Source: Chionis minor
Lineage: Eukaryota > Chordata > Aves > Charadriiformes > Chionididae
Direction of reading: 5' to 3'
Length of the DNA stretch: 64,000 nt
Assembly (NCBI GenBank): GCA_013398295.1
Contig: VZSF01001145.1
Location: forward strand, 1,454,081-1,518,080
Part shown: positions 29,229-55,128 of the stretch, piece after piece
How the letters are laid out: each line of letters starts with the position of its first letter
Position numbering within the stretch: the stretch's first letter is position 1
The notes under the pieces: generated by a model
Seen by the model: only the letters and a program-made list of their open reading frames with translations
What the model was told of the DNA's origin: nothing
The model's database searches: none
Made by a program: the position numbers and the translations under genes

Positions 29229-30724
29229 TTCAGGGAATGCTTTAATAGCAATTTCACAGGAATTCAGTTTTGGTTTTGTTTGTAATGTTGTCACTGGAGT
29301 GAAAAAGGAATCTGCAGGAGCAATTACTGGTCATGACAGAGTGAATAAATGAATTAATTATCTTCAGCTTTGTTATTATTTTCATGTGCATAATCACAGC
29401 ACAGGCTGGTGCACTGACTACAGTGTCTTTAGAGGAGGAAGAAAAATTCTCTGACGGCCTGTGGGAAATAATTAGTTTGAATCCCCCCCTGAAAAAGGTG
29501 TATTTTTCTTTTGTGGTAGCCTTAGTGCTAAGTCCCGAGGAGGAACAGGTACCTATGGATGGCACCAGAGGAAACAGAAATCAGAATATCCTGAGAAGAA
29601 TATTCTTCTCCTGACCTTCGCATGCTCACTGCTTTGTGTTGCAATTATTTGCCTCTCTGACACAAGTTGCTAAAATAGGGCAGAGATACAGCCAAACTCT
29701 GCAGCAGTTTGGCACTATAATTAGCTCCTCTTGACAAAAAATGTCTGAGTTTGGCCTAATTATGTTCAGTTGATGTTTCTGCTACTTCTTAACTATTTCA
29801 GCAGGAGGAGGCGGGTGTTCATGAGTTCCAGGACCAGCAAGCATCAATAACCACAGCAACAACACAAATGCCATATGTTAACTCTAGGCAACGAAAGATA
29901 TAGAAAAGTTATTTCCAACACCAAAATTATCAGAATAAAGGAGAAAATAATATCCTTGTGGTCACTTTTCTTTCCTGCCTTCAGCCAAGTTTTTTGTGTC
30001 CCTCTTCAAACCTCTTCTCCTCCCTGATTTTCTGCTGTAGCCTCAAAGAGGAAGGCCCTGTGAGTTGGATAGTTTCCTTCAGGTGGAACAACCTGCAGAG
30101 TGTTTTTCTGCCTGCTTGGTCCCACTGGAGGATTTCAGAAGCATACGAGTTCTTTGCTCCAGGAAGGTCTGTCCTAAAGCATCTTGTTCTTCCTGAAGAT
30201 AAAAACCTGGTTTGCTTAGTTGCATGGTCCTTGCTTTTGCTCCTCAGCTGAACCTGAGCAGGTCCTTCTCTAGCTAAGCCTTTCAATAGAACAGCTCTGG
30301 GAGAAAAGTCAAACAGTGAAGCAGGGGTGACATCTAGTGGTACTTGCGGCTATTTCAGAATAGAGAAAAAACACTATAAATACGACCATATACATATATA
30401 TATGAGTCTACCCTATGACCAAAATGAGAAGCCTTCATGACCAACCTTCACTTTTCCTCTACGATGGGGCTACAGGAAAAAAACTGTCATCATTTTAGTC
30501 ACGGAGGAGTAGGGATAGTCAGCCATCTACTGCTTTTCTCTGCTGAAACAGAATTTGAAAGGTTTCCCAGAATATAATAATAAAAGTGATTGCTTTAAAA
30601 GAGAAATTTGAATGTCATTAATTCTGTGGGTTTTCACCAGTGCCAAGGCAACTTTAGGGATGAATAGAAAAATACATATTAAACAATGTTAATAATGTAA
30701 GAATAGGTATTTTTAGTGAAAGCT

Positions 30725-30727
<3 letters not shown>
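26119..30727. other. Intergenic, no confirmed gene
   Basis: Holds a short CT-rich tandem array near 27440-27494 (TGTGGTCCACCTCCTCCTC-like, about three copies), a minus-strand 171-codon ORF at 28589-29104 of unknown status, and a 31-base T tract at 29194-29224. No splice structure or known domain was recognised. Confidence 0.5.
29194..29224. repeat. Poly-T tract of 31 bases
   Basis: Uninterrupted T run. It could be the tail of a minus-strand retroposed copy, but neither the flanking sequence on its right nor a target-site duplication was recognisable, so I annotate it as a simple repeat. Confidence 0.85.
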
Positions 30728-30728
<1 letters not shown>

Positions 30729-30759
<31 letters not shown>

Positions 30760-30767
30760 TGTGTGTG
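30729..30767. repeat. (GT)n microsatellite
   Basis: About nineteen GT units with a single TT interruption. A standard dinucleotide repeat. Confidence 0.95.
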
Positions 30768-33700
30768 ATATAACAGATGAAGATGTGACAGCAGCTTTTA
30801 AGGATATAGAGAGTCAGAGGGGATCTCACAGAGACCACAAGGTCTCAAGTGCTGCAATTAGAGTGACTTCACTGCTGGTGCTCTAAATTTAACTGCAAGT
30901 ATGTGAAATGAAGATTAGCCCTTGTGTATTTAGTTTAGACATTTGTCTACATTTTTTAGATATTCAATTTGAAGAACTAATCCTGAAGCAAAGAATTTCA
31001 GTGGAACATTAACTTGGTCCTGCACAGCAGCATTACTGAGTCAGCAAGACTTCAGCAAAAGAAAAAACTTCAAAGAAAAATCTTCACTTTACAAAGAAGC
31101 TGGGTACTTTTTATGTTGTCAGTTATTTTTGCAAGGACAAAGGTGATACATAAAAAAAAGCACAAAACACCTCCAGTCTGAGCGAAATACTTTTTTCTTT
31201 AGGTGCAAGACAAATCCTGTTATGGGATAAATCTATATTTATATTTTATACCAGGGTTCTTAAACCTTCAGAAAAATGGTGGGCAGAACTTCTACTCTTC
31301 ATTAGTTCCACAATACCTGAAAACAAAAGCAATTCTACTACAAAATGTTCAACAGATGGCACCCGATAAAAGAGAGCAAAAAGGTGTAATTTGTCAGCTC
31401 AGCATTTCTTGAGGCTTCAACATATATTCAGAATTAAATAAGAGTTGCAACTGAACTTTGCTTTGTGTTTTCATAGGTGTGTCCCCAGAGGAGGCGGGTG
31501 AACACCATCAAAGCTAAGGGACTATCCCCCTGAGACTATCAGAGGGAGAGGTTTATCAGCTGAGGCTAACAAAAGCCACCAGTTCCTGTTCCAGGACCAC
31601 ACAGCCCAGCCAAGTGGTCATCCTGAAAGTGTCCTAGTGATTTCTCCATAAAATACCAGATGATGAAGATGGTGAGAGAACAAGAGAAGATGGAAGTAGC
31701 TAGATGTGCTGCTTTGCATGGTGAAGGAGCTTGTTCCATGTGTCTTGTGATCTCTGGGGACAAAGGACCAGACCAGTTCTGTTATAGGCTGTCCTAGATT
31801 TAACTAGGTTGAGACCTTCTTCTTTGATGTGGTTTTTGAGTGTGCAAAGGGAGGTTGTTCCCACTCTTACCACTTTCTTGTTTTCTGATACTGATTTTCA
31901 GAAGTATGGCTTTCTTAGACCCTACAGGGATAAAAAAAAAAAAAAAAAAAGCTCCATGCCCATTTATGCAGAGAGAGAGGAACCAAAGTGTTTCAGGGCT
32001 GCTGAGGCCAAAGGGGAAGTGCCGATTTCAACTGCTGCAACTCTGGCCCTTAGACACCAGCGCCAGATGATTTAAGCTTTCAGCTTCACTCATGCTGAGC
32101 TGCACCCCATGACCCTGAAGCCTTAAAAACCAGCTTGGCCTCCAGAGAAGAAGAGTTATCCTGCTCCAACTCCAGGACAACCCCATGCAGAGTTGCTGAG
32201 AGCAGAATTTGTCCCAAACTTCTGTTTTCCTTTTGTGAACCCCTCCCATCTTCAGACCTGCTCCATTCCTTGTGACCAGCAGAACAGCCTGATCATCAGG
32301 TCTCCAAGATGTGAACATTTCCCAGCACCATGGGGCAGCCCTGGGTCTGATACCTGTGTTTTTAATAAACTGGATCGTTGTGCTCGGCTGCCCTGTCTCC
32401 AGGAGGGAGAAAGGCAGTGGGACATGTACGGCTGCTCTGGCTGCAGCCCAGTGAACGGCTACAAAAGCCCATCAAATGTCAAGCTTTTCTTTAAGACCTG
32501 AAATTGTGGAAGCATTTCTGGCAAAATTTACTGAGTAAAATGAGTATGCTCCAATAAGCCTCTGATACATGACAGCACCAGATTTGCTTCAGATCACACA
32601 GGAAAGGGGGAAAAATGTATTTAGATGAAGATGACCCCAGGTCTTCAGCAGCATCTTTCTTCCAGGAGAAATCCAAGCCATGATGGACCTGAAAGGGTCA
32701 GTCTGGGGCTGGCAGGCTGCAGGTACTGGTTCGGTGTCCATCCTTTGGGACTTCTCCCTAAAGTGCTTCTGACGTTGCTGTTGTGACCCTGATTGGTGCC
32801 AAGCTGAAATTTGACCCCCTATTTGTGAAACACCATAGAAATACCAGGCTCTTTAGAAATACCAAGCCATGGCACTCCTTAGGGAAGAAGAGGGTAGTGT
32901 TTGTGTGCTTATTTATTTTCACTTGGCACTACTAATACCAAAGAAAAAGATAATAAATAACTATACTAACAGCAATAGCACAAAAGTTTGTATGATGTTT
33001 CAGAAGCAGAGAACAGAATATAAAATTTGTTTGCTGAAAGCAGTATGAGGATGGCACAGAAAAGGAGCAAGCGATATGACACCACTGACATCCACCTTTC
33101 CCTCCCTGCCATAAACCCTCAACTGGTCTTTTATCTTTGGTATCTGTAGTTACACTACTAGTCCCAGTAAGCCCATTTCTAACTAATTTCTTATCAGATG
33201 CTCTCAGCCATAGCTCTGTTACTGCAAAATCACAATCTGCAGGGAAAAAATAAAGCACAAGTGTGGCTAATCCCTCCAGAGGGAATCCTCACCTCCGATT
33301 TTCTCTGTGCTCTTTACAAAGGAAAGGAGAACAGTGGTTTGGCTCTTCCTGGTGACGCTCCCAGGGCTGAGATGCTGTGACTATTTTTTGCTTACAAACT
33401 GTAAATTAAAGTACAGAAAATCGCAGACTGTTTTTAGAAGGTCAGCACCCTTAGCTGATGGAGGCTGGATACAGCCAAGGCCAGGGTTCAGCTTCATGTT
33501 TGGGTCCCTGCTTCGATCCAAAGGAGGTGGGAGGAAGGATTGATTTGTTTGCATATTCTTAACTTCCAGTCACAGGATGTGAGGATGCTGCTAAAGGTAA
33601 CGCGATGCATAAGGATTTCAGGCTGCGGGGTTGTTTTGTCAAGGGTAAGGATTGGAGACAGTGACCAAACATCAGCTGGTGCACCTGGAGTCATCGCTGA

Positions 33701-36700
33701 TGTGAGTAATGGTTAAACCCGCTGAAGGGCTTGTCCCTGGTTTAGCAATTCCCTAAATACAGCCTTTCCCTGGAAGGCTGTCCTTCCTGCTGAACCCTCC
33801 CTGCTGGAACCTGTGTTTGTCAAAGGGATGCTCTGGCCGGCACCGGGAGACAAACCCATTTCTGATTCTGAGTAGGAAGTCTGGGGTATATTTTATGCCA
33901 TTAAATATCTGCCCGCAAAGTCCATTTTGTGGCTCTACCAACTGGGTTGTTTGTACAGCTGCTAGGCTGAATACAACCCCACGTTTTTTAATATGTCTGA
34001 GTTTACCATATGGATGAAGTGAGCGACCCCTGCCATCATCCCAACAGATTCCTGCCGGGAATTAAATTCACCACAAAACTTGTGGTGTAAGGGGCTGCAG
34101 TCCTAAGGCAGCGAATAGCCAGGGGGAAAATGATGGAACGTGTCTCTTGCTCTCACCAAAATATCCTTGAACAGAGCCCCAAACAGATCTTTTGTCCTGG
34201 CTACACAGAAGGGAATGCCGCTTCTTATTTCTCATTTAATATGCAATCACTATTTGGAAAACTTTGAAGTTTGCTTTCTTTATGCCATGATCAGGGTGCA
34301 TGTCCAGTTACTGAGAGGTCTTCAGGAGCATGATGTATCTGAGGTATCCCAGGGTATGTGAGACCTCTGTGGGGGACTGGCTGATGGGATTAGGACTTAG
34401 AGGAAGACCAAACTTTCCTGGAGAGGCAGAAGGAACCAGGACAGGGTGCTGCAGGGTGGCACATGCTGCACTAGATGCCAGTGGACAACCAAGTGAATTG
34501 AGCTGCAGTTCAAACATATCTCCTATGTTATCTGCAGCAAGACCAAGGTCAGTATGAAACTCAGAAGTGGAGATACATGGATTCATACCTGGAAATGTGC
34601 ATATGAAAAAGAGGATGCTGTATGAGTTAAGGGGTGAGTTCCTCATGCGGATGAAGAAGTCTCGAGACTGGCAGGCATTTGCTGTATCCATCAAGACCTC
34701 GTGGAGAAGACAGACATGGGGGGTTCATGCAGGTGTCAACTATATCTTGGTGTTTCTAAGTGCCAGTGCCTGGGGCACAGTCAGTTTTTATTCTGTGGTA
34801 TGATATCAAACCTGGGCTCTGGGGTGTAAACAGGACGCCTTGAAAAAAATGGATGTCTAAAGCGGTTTTGCTGCTCTTAGTTGTAATAAATCCAGAGAGT
34901 TAAGGGGCTGATGATTTATTCACATTGTGCATTTTTGGCTGATGATGCGGGTAAACAAAGCATTAGCAATGACTTCTCTTATGGAGAAGAAACTCCGGTT
35001 GGGAGAGATTGTGTGATTTCAGGGATGACCCAGAGAAAGCCTGCAGCTGGCCAAGCACCACACCCAGGTCCCTCAACTGCCCTGACAGTATCTAAAAGAA
35101 GGAAAGAGAGTTTTAAGGAAGTACCAAAAGAAGTTGCATTTTGTGCATGCAGTGACCTCCTGTTTTATCTAAAGATCTAGGAACGGGAAAATGTTAGCAG
35201 ACAGAGTGGTTTTGTCTTTTGCTGTGCCTGGAGCTCCCAGGTAGGTAAACATTAACATCATATTCCTTTGGGCTGTTTACTAGCTGAAGGTCAAGTCCTC
35301 TGCAGAGGGACACTAAGCAGAAAGTCCTGGGTTTAATATCAGGAAGATCTGCTTTCAAACAGGATTAAAGCCCAACTGTGAGTAAGCAAGCAAGCAAGAA
35401 AAATGTTTTCACTCAAATTCATTTTGTCCCTGGGTGTGTGATTTTCATAAGGTTCAGCTCCGGCATCTGTGTTGCTCTTATATTTAAGGCGCTTACTTAA
35501 AAATACATCAGGGAGAGTCTCCACCCCTCATCTGACCTTTGGGCTTTCTGCAGTGATTGAAAAGTATTGTTCTTAGATTAAATCCCACAATCTTTCTTAA
35601 TCCTTTTGCTACCCCACTAGAACTGGATCTGTCCTGAACTTTGGAAGGCCGACCCTGTCATGACTACCTGAAAGTTGTTAATTGCTGTATTGTTTCTCCC
35701 TGGGCTGAATGGTTTCTTTCTAGGCAGTTGATTAAATCAACTAAATTAATGTTGGTGGGACAGAGTGTTCTGCTACTGGCACTTGGAAAAAAAAAAAAAA
35801 AAGAACCCCAACAACCGAAACCCTCATCTTACACAATCCTACTAAAACCACTAAAATATTGCAGCTGTCCTTATTTTGTCATGTTGTTTGACTTCATGCC
35901 CGAGTTATTTAAAGTGGATTTGATATCCAAGAGAGGGACTTCTGACACTACATAGCTCAACATAAAAAGGAAAGAAAGAATAACCCACTGTATAATTTAT
36001 CTGAGGTCAAAAGCTCCAGATCTCCCTGTTGACAGGACTGGGACTCTTCTCTGACCCTTGGCAGTGGGACAGTCCTGCCTGTCACTGTCACCTATGAACC
36101 AAGGTGAAGGGGATCACTTAATAACAGCTAGGGTTCTTATTGTTCCCTTTGGTTTCTGCTTTCCAGTCTCACTCACTTCTTTTGTGTGTTATTTTCTAGA
36201 TCAGCTTCTCTCTCTCCCCCTCCTGAAAACAGACTTTTGTAGAGCAGCTGCTAAAACCAAAATCTTCCTATATACAGAATGGTAATACAGTGACATCTAA
36301 CTCAAATTCTGTTAGCCCCACAAGAGTCTTAGTGAAAGCCTCAAGTCAAGGAAAAATTGATTTGGAAATAGATCGAAGTATAAATCTTTCAGTAGTGAGT
36401 GGGTTCCTTATAAAATCAGTGTGTAAGTCCTAAGGGGATCATATATACCTCATAAGAAGATGAACATCTGGGTGCTTAATTTATTTATTATGGCCTCATT
36501 CTGTCCTCAGTTTTATGGAAATGAAGTGAATGAAGTTATCAGGATGAAATCAGAGTATGACTGCATGTTCACTTTTGTTCTAAAGGAATACTTTGTCTCT
36601 TCTTGCCCCCCTCCCACATGCCTATGCCCACAGATACACAAATATATGCACGTGTTGTTTTGGAAGGTAGCTGATAGCATACGCGATGAACTGACCGGTG

Positions 36701-37799
36701 TCTGACATTTATGTGTAGAAGTTAAAGCACTTTAAAACCCCTTGCGGGAAGCCTCATGGCAAAGTTCAGTGGTTTGTCCTAACACTGATCTAAGGTTGAT
36801 TTAGTCGTGGTTGCAAGAACTGCACATTTTTAAAATTAAAGAGCTGACTTCACAGCTTTCCCTAATTTTTCTAACTTTCCAACAAGTCCCACGTACAGAC
36901 GTATCCTCTGTTTGCTCTGGAAATGCCTCTCCTGTAATCACTGTGCCTGACACATGCTTTTCTTGTGAATGTTTGCCTAACTCCCTCATCAAAAAATAGC
37001 TGAGCCTTTCTTGTGGTTCATTAACCATTTTCTCTTCCAAAACAAATGCTCCCTGAAGTTTAGCAGAAGGAAAATGCTGCTGTTAAGAACCTCTGTAGGG
37101 AGGAAAGAAAACATTGATTACTGTTTCAGAACTGTGTTGTTGGAATTATTCAAATGTGCTCCTTCCCCTGCCCCAGGATCAGACAGATGAGTAAACTGTC
37201 CACAGTGGATGAGAAAGAGAATTATCAGTTCTTCTCCGTTTTAAAAAATTATTTCATTTCAAACCATTTAGCCCCAATAAAGTGGCAGGTGCTCAGGACT
37301 GACGCTTTTCAGACTGACCCTTACAGCTGAGTCGCTCCTCCTGGGACCAGCGCTTGTGTCCTCTTGGAGTCATCCTTGTTTCTCATACTTAATGTGTGCT
37401 GGGCATGGTCAGGACAGGTGTTTTGCTCTCTTTCTACAGTGCTTCAAGCAAATTACTAACAAACGAGATCAGGTATGTAGAGGGAGGTAATATATTTTAT
37501 TTGACCAACCACTTAACTTGTATGTGGGTTTATGTATCAGTTGCTCAATTACAAGATACCACCTTTCCCTGAAAAATGTGACTTTTTTTGGCATCTCCAA
37601 CACAGCCACGGCACGCTGTGAAGCCTCCCCATTCGCAACCCCCTTTGGCTTGTTTGGAAATGCTTCTCCTCACCTCTACTGACCCCCTATTCATGTACCA
37701 GGGTGACTTTTAATGGGAAGCCACAGCACGCACCCATCAAAAACGGGTCTTAGCTGAATTTAGCTCAAGTTAGGAGCGGTCAGGGCTGGCTGTCACCTG
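30768..37799. other. Intergenic, no gene seen
   Basis: Ordinary-composition sequence with A runs at 31932-31950 and 35787-35802 and a short (AAGC)n near 35383-35398. The ORFs are all short and unconvincing. GC content rises sharply from about 37800 at the SUCLG1 CpG island. Confidence 0.5.
31932..31950. repeat. Poly-A tract of 19 bases
   Basis: Simple A run. No processed gene copy was recognised upstream of it. Confidence 0.8.
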
Positions 37800-37868
37800 C
37801 CTGCGTTAGGGACTGCCGCTCTGCCACAGCGCGGCCCTGTCAGCCTGCCCACCCCGAGGCCTCCGCGG

Positions 37869-37894
37869 ACTACCACACCCACAATGCCCCGCGG
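37869..37894 (+). promoter_or_regulatory. SUCLG1: ZNF143/THAP11-type motif in the SUCLG1 promoter
   Basis: ACTACCACACCCACAATGCC followed by CCGCGG resembles the long ZNF143 site (ACTACAATTCCCAGAATGC followed by a GCGC-like end). It lies about 200 bases before the ATG. Factor identity is inferred from the motif only. Confidence 0.55.
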
Positions 37895-37930
37895 GGCTTC
37901 CGCCGGCCCTGCCCCGCCACCTAGTCTTTG

Positions 37931-37972
37931 ATTGGCTGCCGCCACTGGGGGGGCCCTTTGGCCTGAACCAAT
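37931..37972. promoter_or_regulatory. SUCLG1: Two CCAAT (NF-Y-type) boxes
   Basis: ATTGG at 37931-37935 (inverted CCAAT, context GATTGGCTG) and CCAAT at 37968-37972 (context AACCAATCC), 37 bases apart and within 160 bases of the ATG. The spacing and contexts fit paired NF-Y sites in a CpG-island promoter. Confidence 0.6.
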
Positions 37973-38086
37973 CCTCGCCCGGGGCTGCCCGGCGCCGTGC
38001 CGGGGAGGGCAGTGCTCAGGCGCCGCGCTGGGCCGCCCGCCCGCCCGCCGCGATCCGCCGGGCCGGTGTCATTGCCGAAGGGGACG

Positions 38087-53156
<15,070 letters not shown>

Positions 53157-53385
53157 GAGAAGACACTTTGGAATACTGTCTCCAAAACATCAGTGCAGCA
53201 CCTGGCCTCCGCTTATCTTTTGTCTGCTAATCTTCAGTTGCCCAAATGACTGACACTGGTCTTTGAATTTGACTTGGAAGCCATAAACCTCCTGGCTAAA
53301 CCTGTTTTGCTGTCTCCTTGGTTCAGACATGATCGCCTCATTGTAAATCACAGCAAATTAATAAATCTACTACTAAATCTGATTC
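53157..53385 (+). other. SUCLG1: SUCLG1 3' untranslated region
   Basis: About 230 bases of non-coding sequence to the first canonical polyadenylation signal (53360). Longer 3' ends cannot be excluded: another AATAAA lies at 55306-55311. Confidence 0.65.
53360..53365 (+). terminator. SUCLG1: SUCLG1 polyadenylation signal AATAAA
   Basis: AATAAA 204 bases after the stop codon, in context TTAATAAATC. Confidence 0.7.
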
Positions 53386-54810
53386 ATCTTTTGAATTCCT
53401 GAAGCAGAGCCATTTCTTCAACCGTCATAAACAAAATAATCAGCCTTGAAGGTCCGAATCTTTTGTAACTTAACCACTGCCCATTTTAAGGTAAAGTCGC
53501 TTATAGAGATGCTTTTAAGGATCAAGGCACTGACTTTATGCACGTGTCACACTTTGCTTTATTTTTAAAAAGTCCACTCTTACTTGTTCTTTGTTGGCAA
53601 GTATGTTTGAACAACAGGCCAAAGTTTCCGTCCATTAAACCAAAGCTGCTGGATCTGAAGGGGTTGCTTGTTGATCCACGTAGCTGGATATGCCTGAAGT
53701 CCAGACTTTCTTTTCAAGGCTGATGAGCCATACACAGTGTAGTGCTCTACTGGCAAGGAATTCCGTTTGTTGTGTGAAGAGATGGAAGTTTTATTCACAA
53801 AAATGAATCTAATTTCCTGTGCAAATATATATTCAAAATTGTCTGTAACTATGAAAATGATTTGGTCTTTAGCTTACATTACCTTAATTTCCTCTTTATC
53901 TTAACTAGGATTGCTTGCTTGTGTGTTCTGAAATCCTCATAACATTGGAACATAATGGAGGAGAATTACTATTCTCTGGAAAAGAATGTAATAAGGTATC
54001 TTTCTTGTTAACCACTCCTACCACTGTAACGGAGAGCCCTTTTTTTTACTTTGGAAATAGCCCAAGCACCGTGCCTACAAGTGAGCATTACAAGTTTTAT
54101 CATCATGGACTAAACCCGAGATTGCTTTCTTTATATAGAAGACTGAAAATTCATGTAACCTGGCACTTGTCTTGTGTTCCATAAAGGTGCTGGTACAAAA
54201 ACTTGTGTCGTTATTTATTTAAAACTGGTCTTAATTTTCTTACCCAAATGCCTGTGGACTTTCTCTTCCTAATGCAAGCCGTGAGCAAGTATCTTGATGC
54301 TGATGTTTACGGTTCCTAGAGTTAAGCCCTGACAAAATGCATAAAAGGACAGTTCATATCCCTGCTGCACTGAATTTGTATTAATATGTTTCATACATGG
54401 TCGGGCATCAGTCAGATGATAAAGGCCTGAGGATGCAGAGACCAGATGCTGTATTATTCACCTTGGTATGATTTACTAAAATGAACCTGACATCCTGTCA
54501 CTAGATGGCTGAAAGCAGTATTGAGTGGTAAATCATTCAAAAAGCCTATGATAACATAGGAATTTTCTTACTAGATCTGCTCAGTTTTCCAGTGGTGCCT
54601 GATTTAATCAGGACTGAAAAGACCAAATGGTGCCCTTTAACTAGAGAAATACCAGTGCTAACATGTCTTAGTCTGTGCAAGAGCGCAGTTCTTCACCAAT
54701 GAATGTCAGGATATTGCAGCCTGTCTTCTTATGAGCCTGCTAATCAAAGTAACTCATTGCAGTGGTGGGTTTCTCCACAACACGAATTTTGGGATGGGTA
54801 ATGCTTCTTG

Positions 54811-55128
54811 ATGAACTGCCTGAATTTCATCACTGCCACCAGTGTTATAACAGATGACCTTCCAGGACAAATGAGGTGTAGTAAGTTTCCTGCTAGGGAT
54901 TGCTCCATGGAAGCTCTTTTAGAGCCACCAGCTATTTTAGAAGGCAGCCATGAACTCCAGTGGCCATTGTCCCCTGAGAAAGCGTTTCCGTGTATCTTGA
55001 AATTTGAGGATGGATTTACAAATGTGACCTTGATTCTAATATTTGCAGCAGCCATCTGGTGCTGCACCTTAGCAGCTGTCTGGTTGTGTTCATGCCTGGG
55101 GCAGCAGCCTGAGCTAACCTGGAACTGA
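54811..55128 (+). other. Unexplained 105-codon ORF with one hydrophobic segment
   Basis: ATG at 54811 opens 105 codons. Residues about 72-96 form a strongly hydrophobic run (VTLILIFAAAIWCC then TLAAVWLCSC) like a single membrane span. The minus strand is also open across it (54744-55229, 161 codons). I recognise neither product. Both may be chance ORFs in a long 3' flank, and no splice or family support is visible. Confidence 0.2.
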
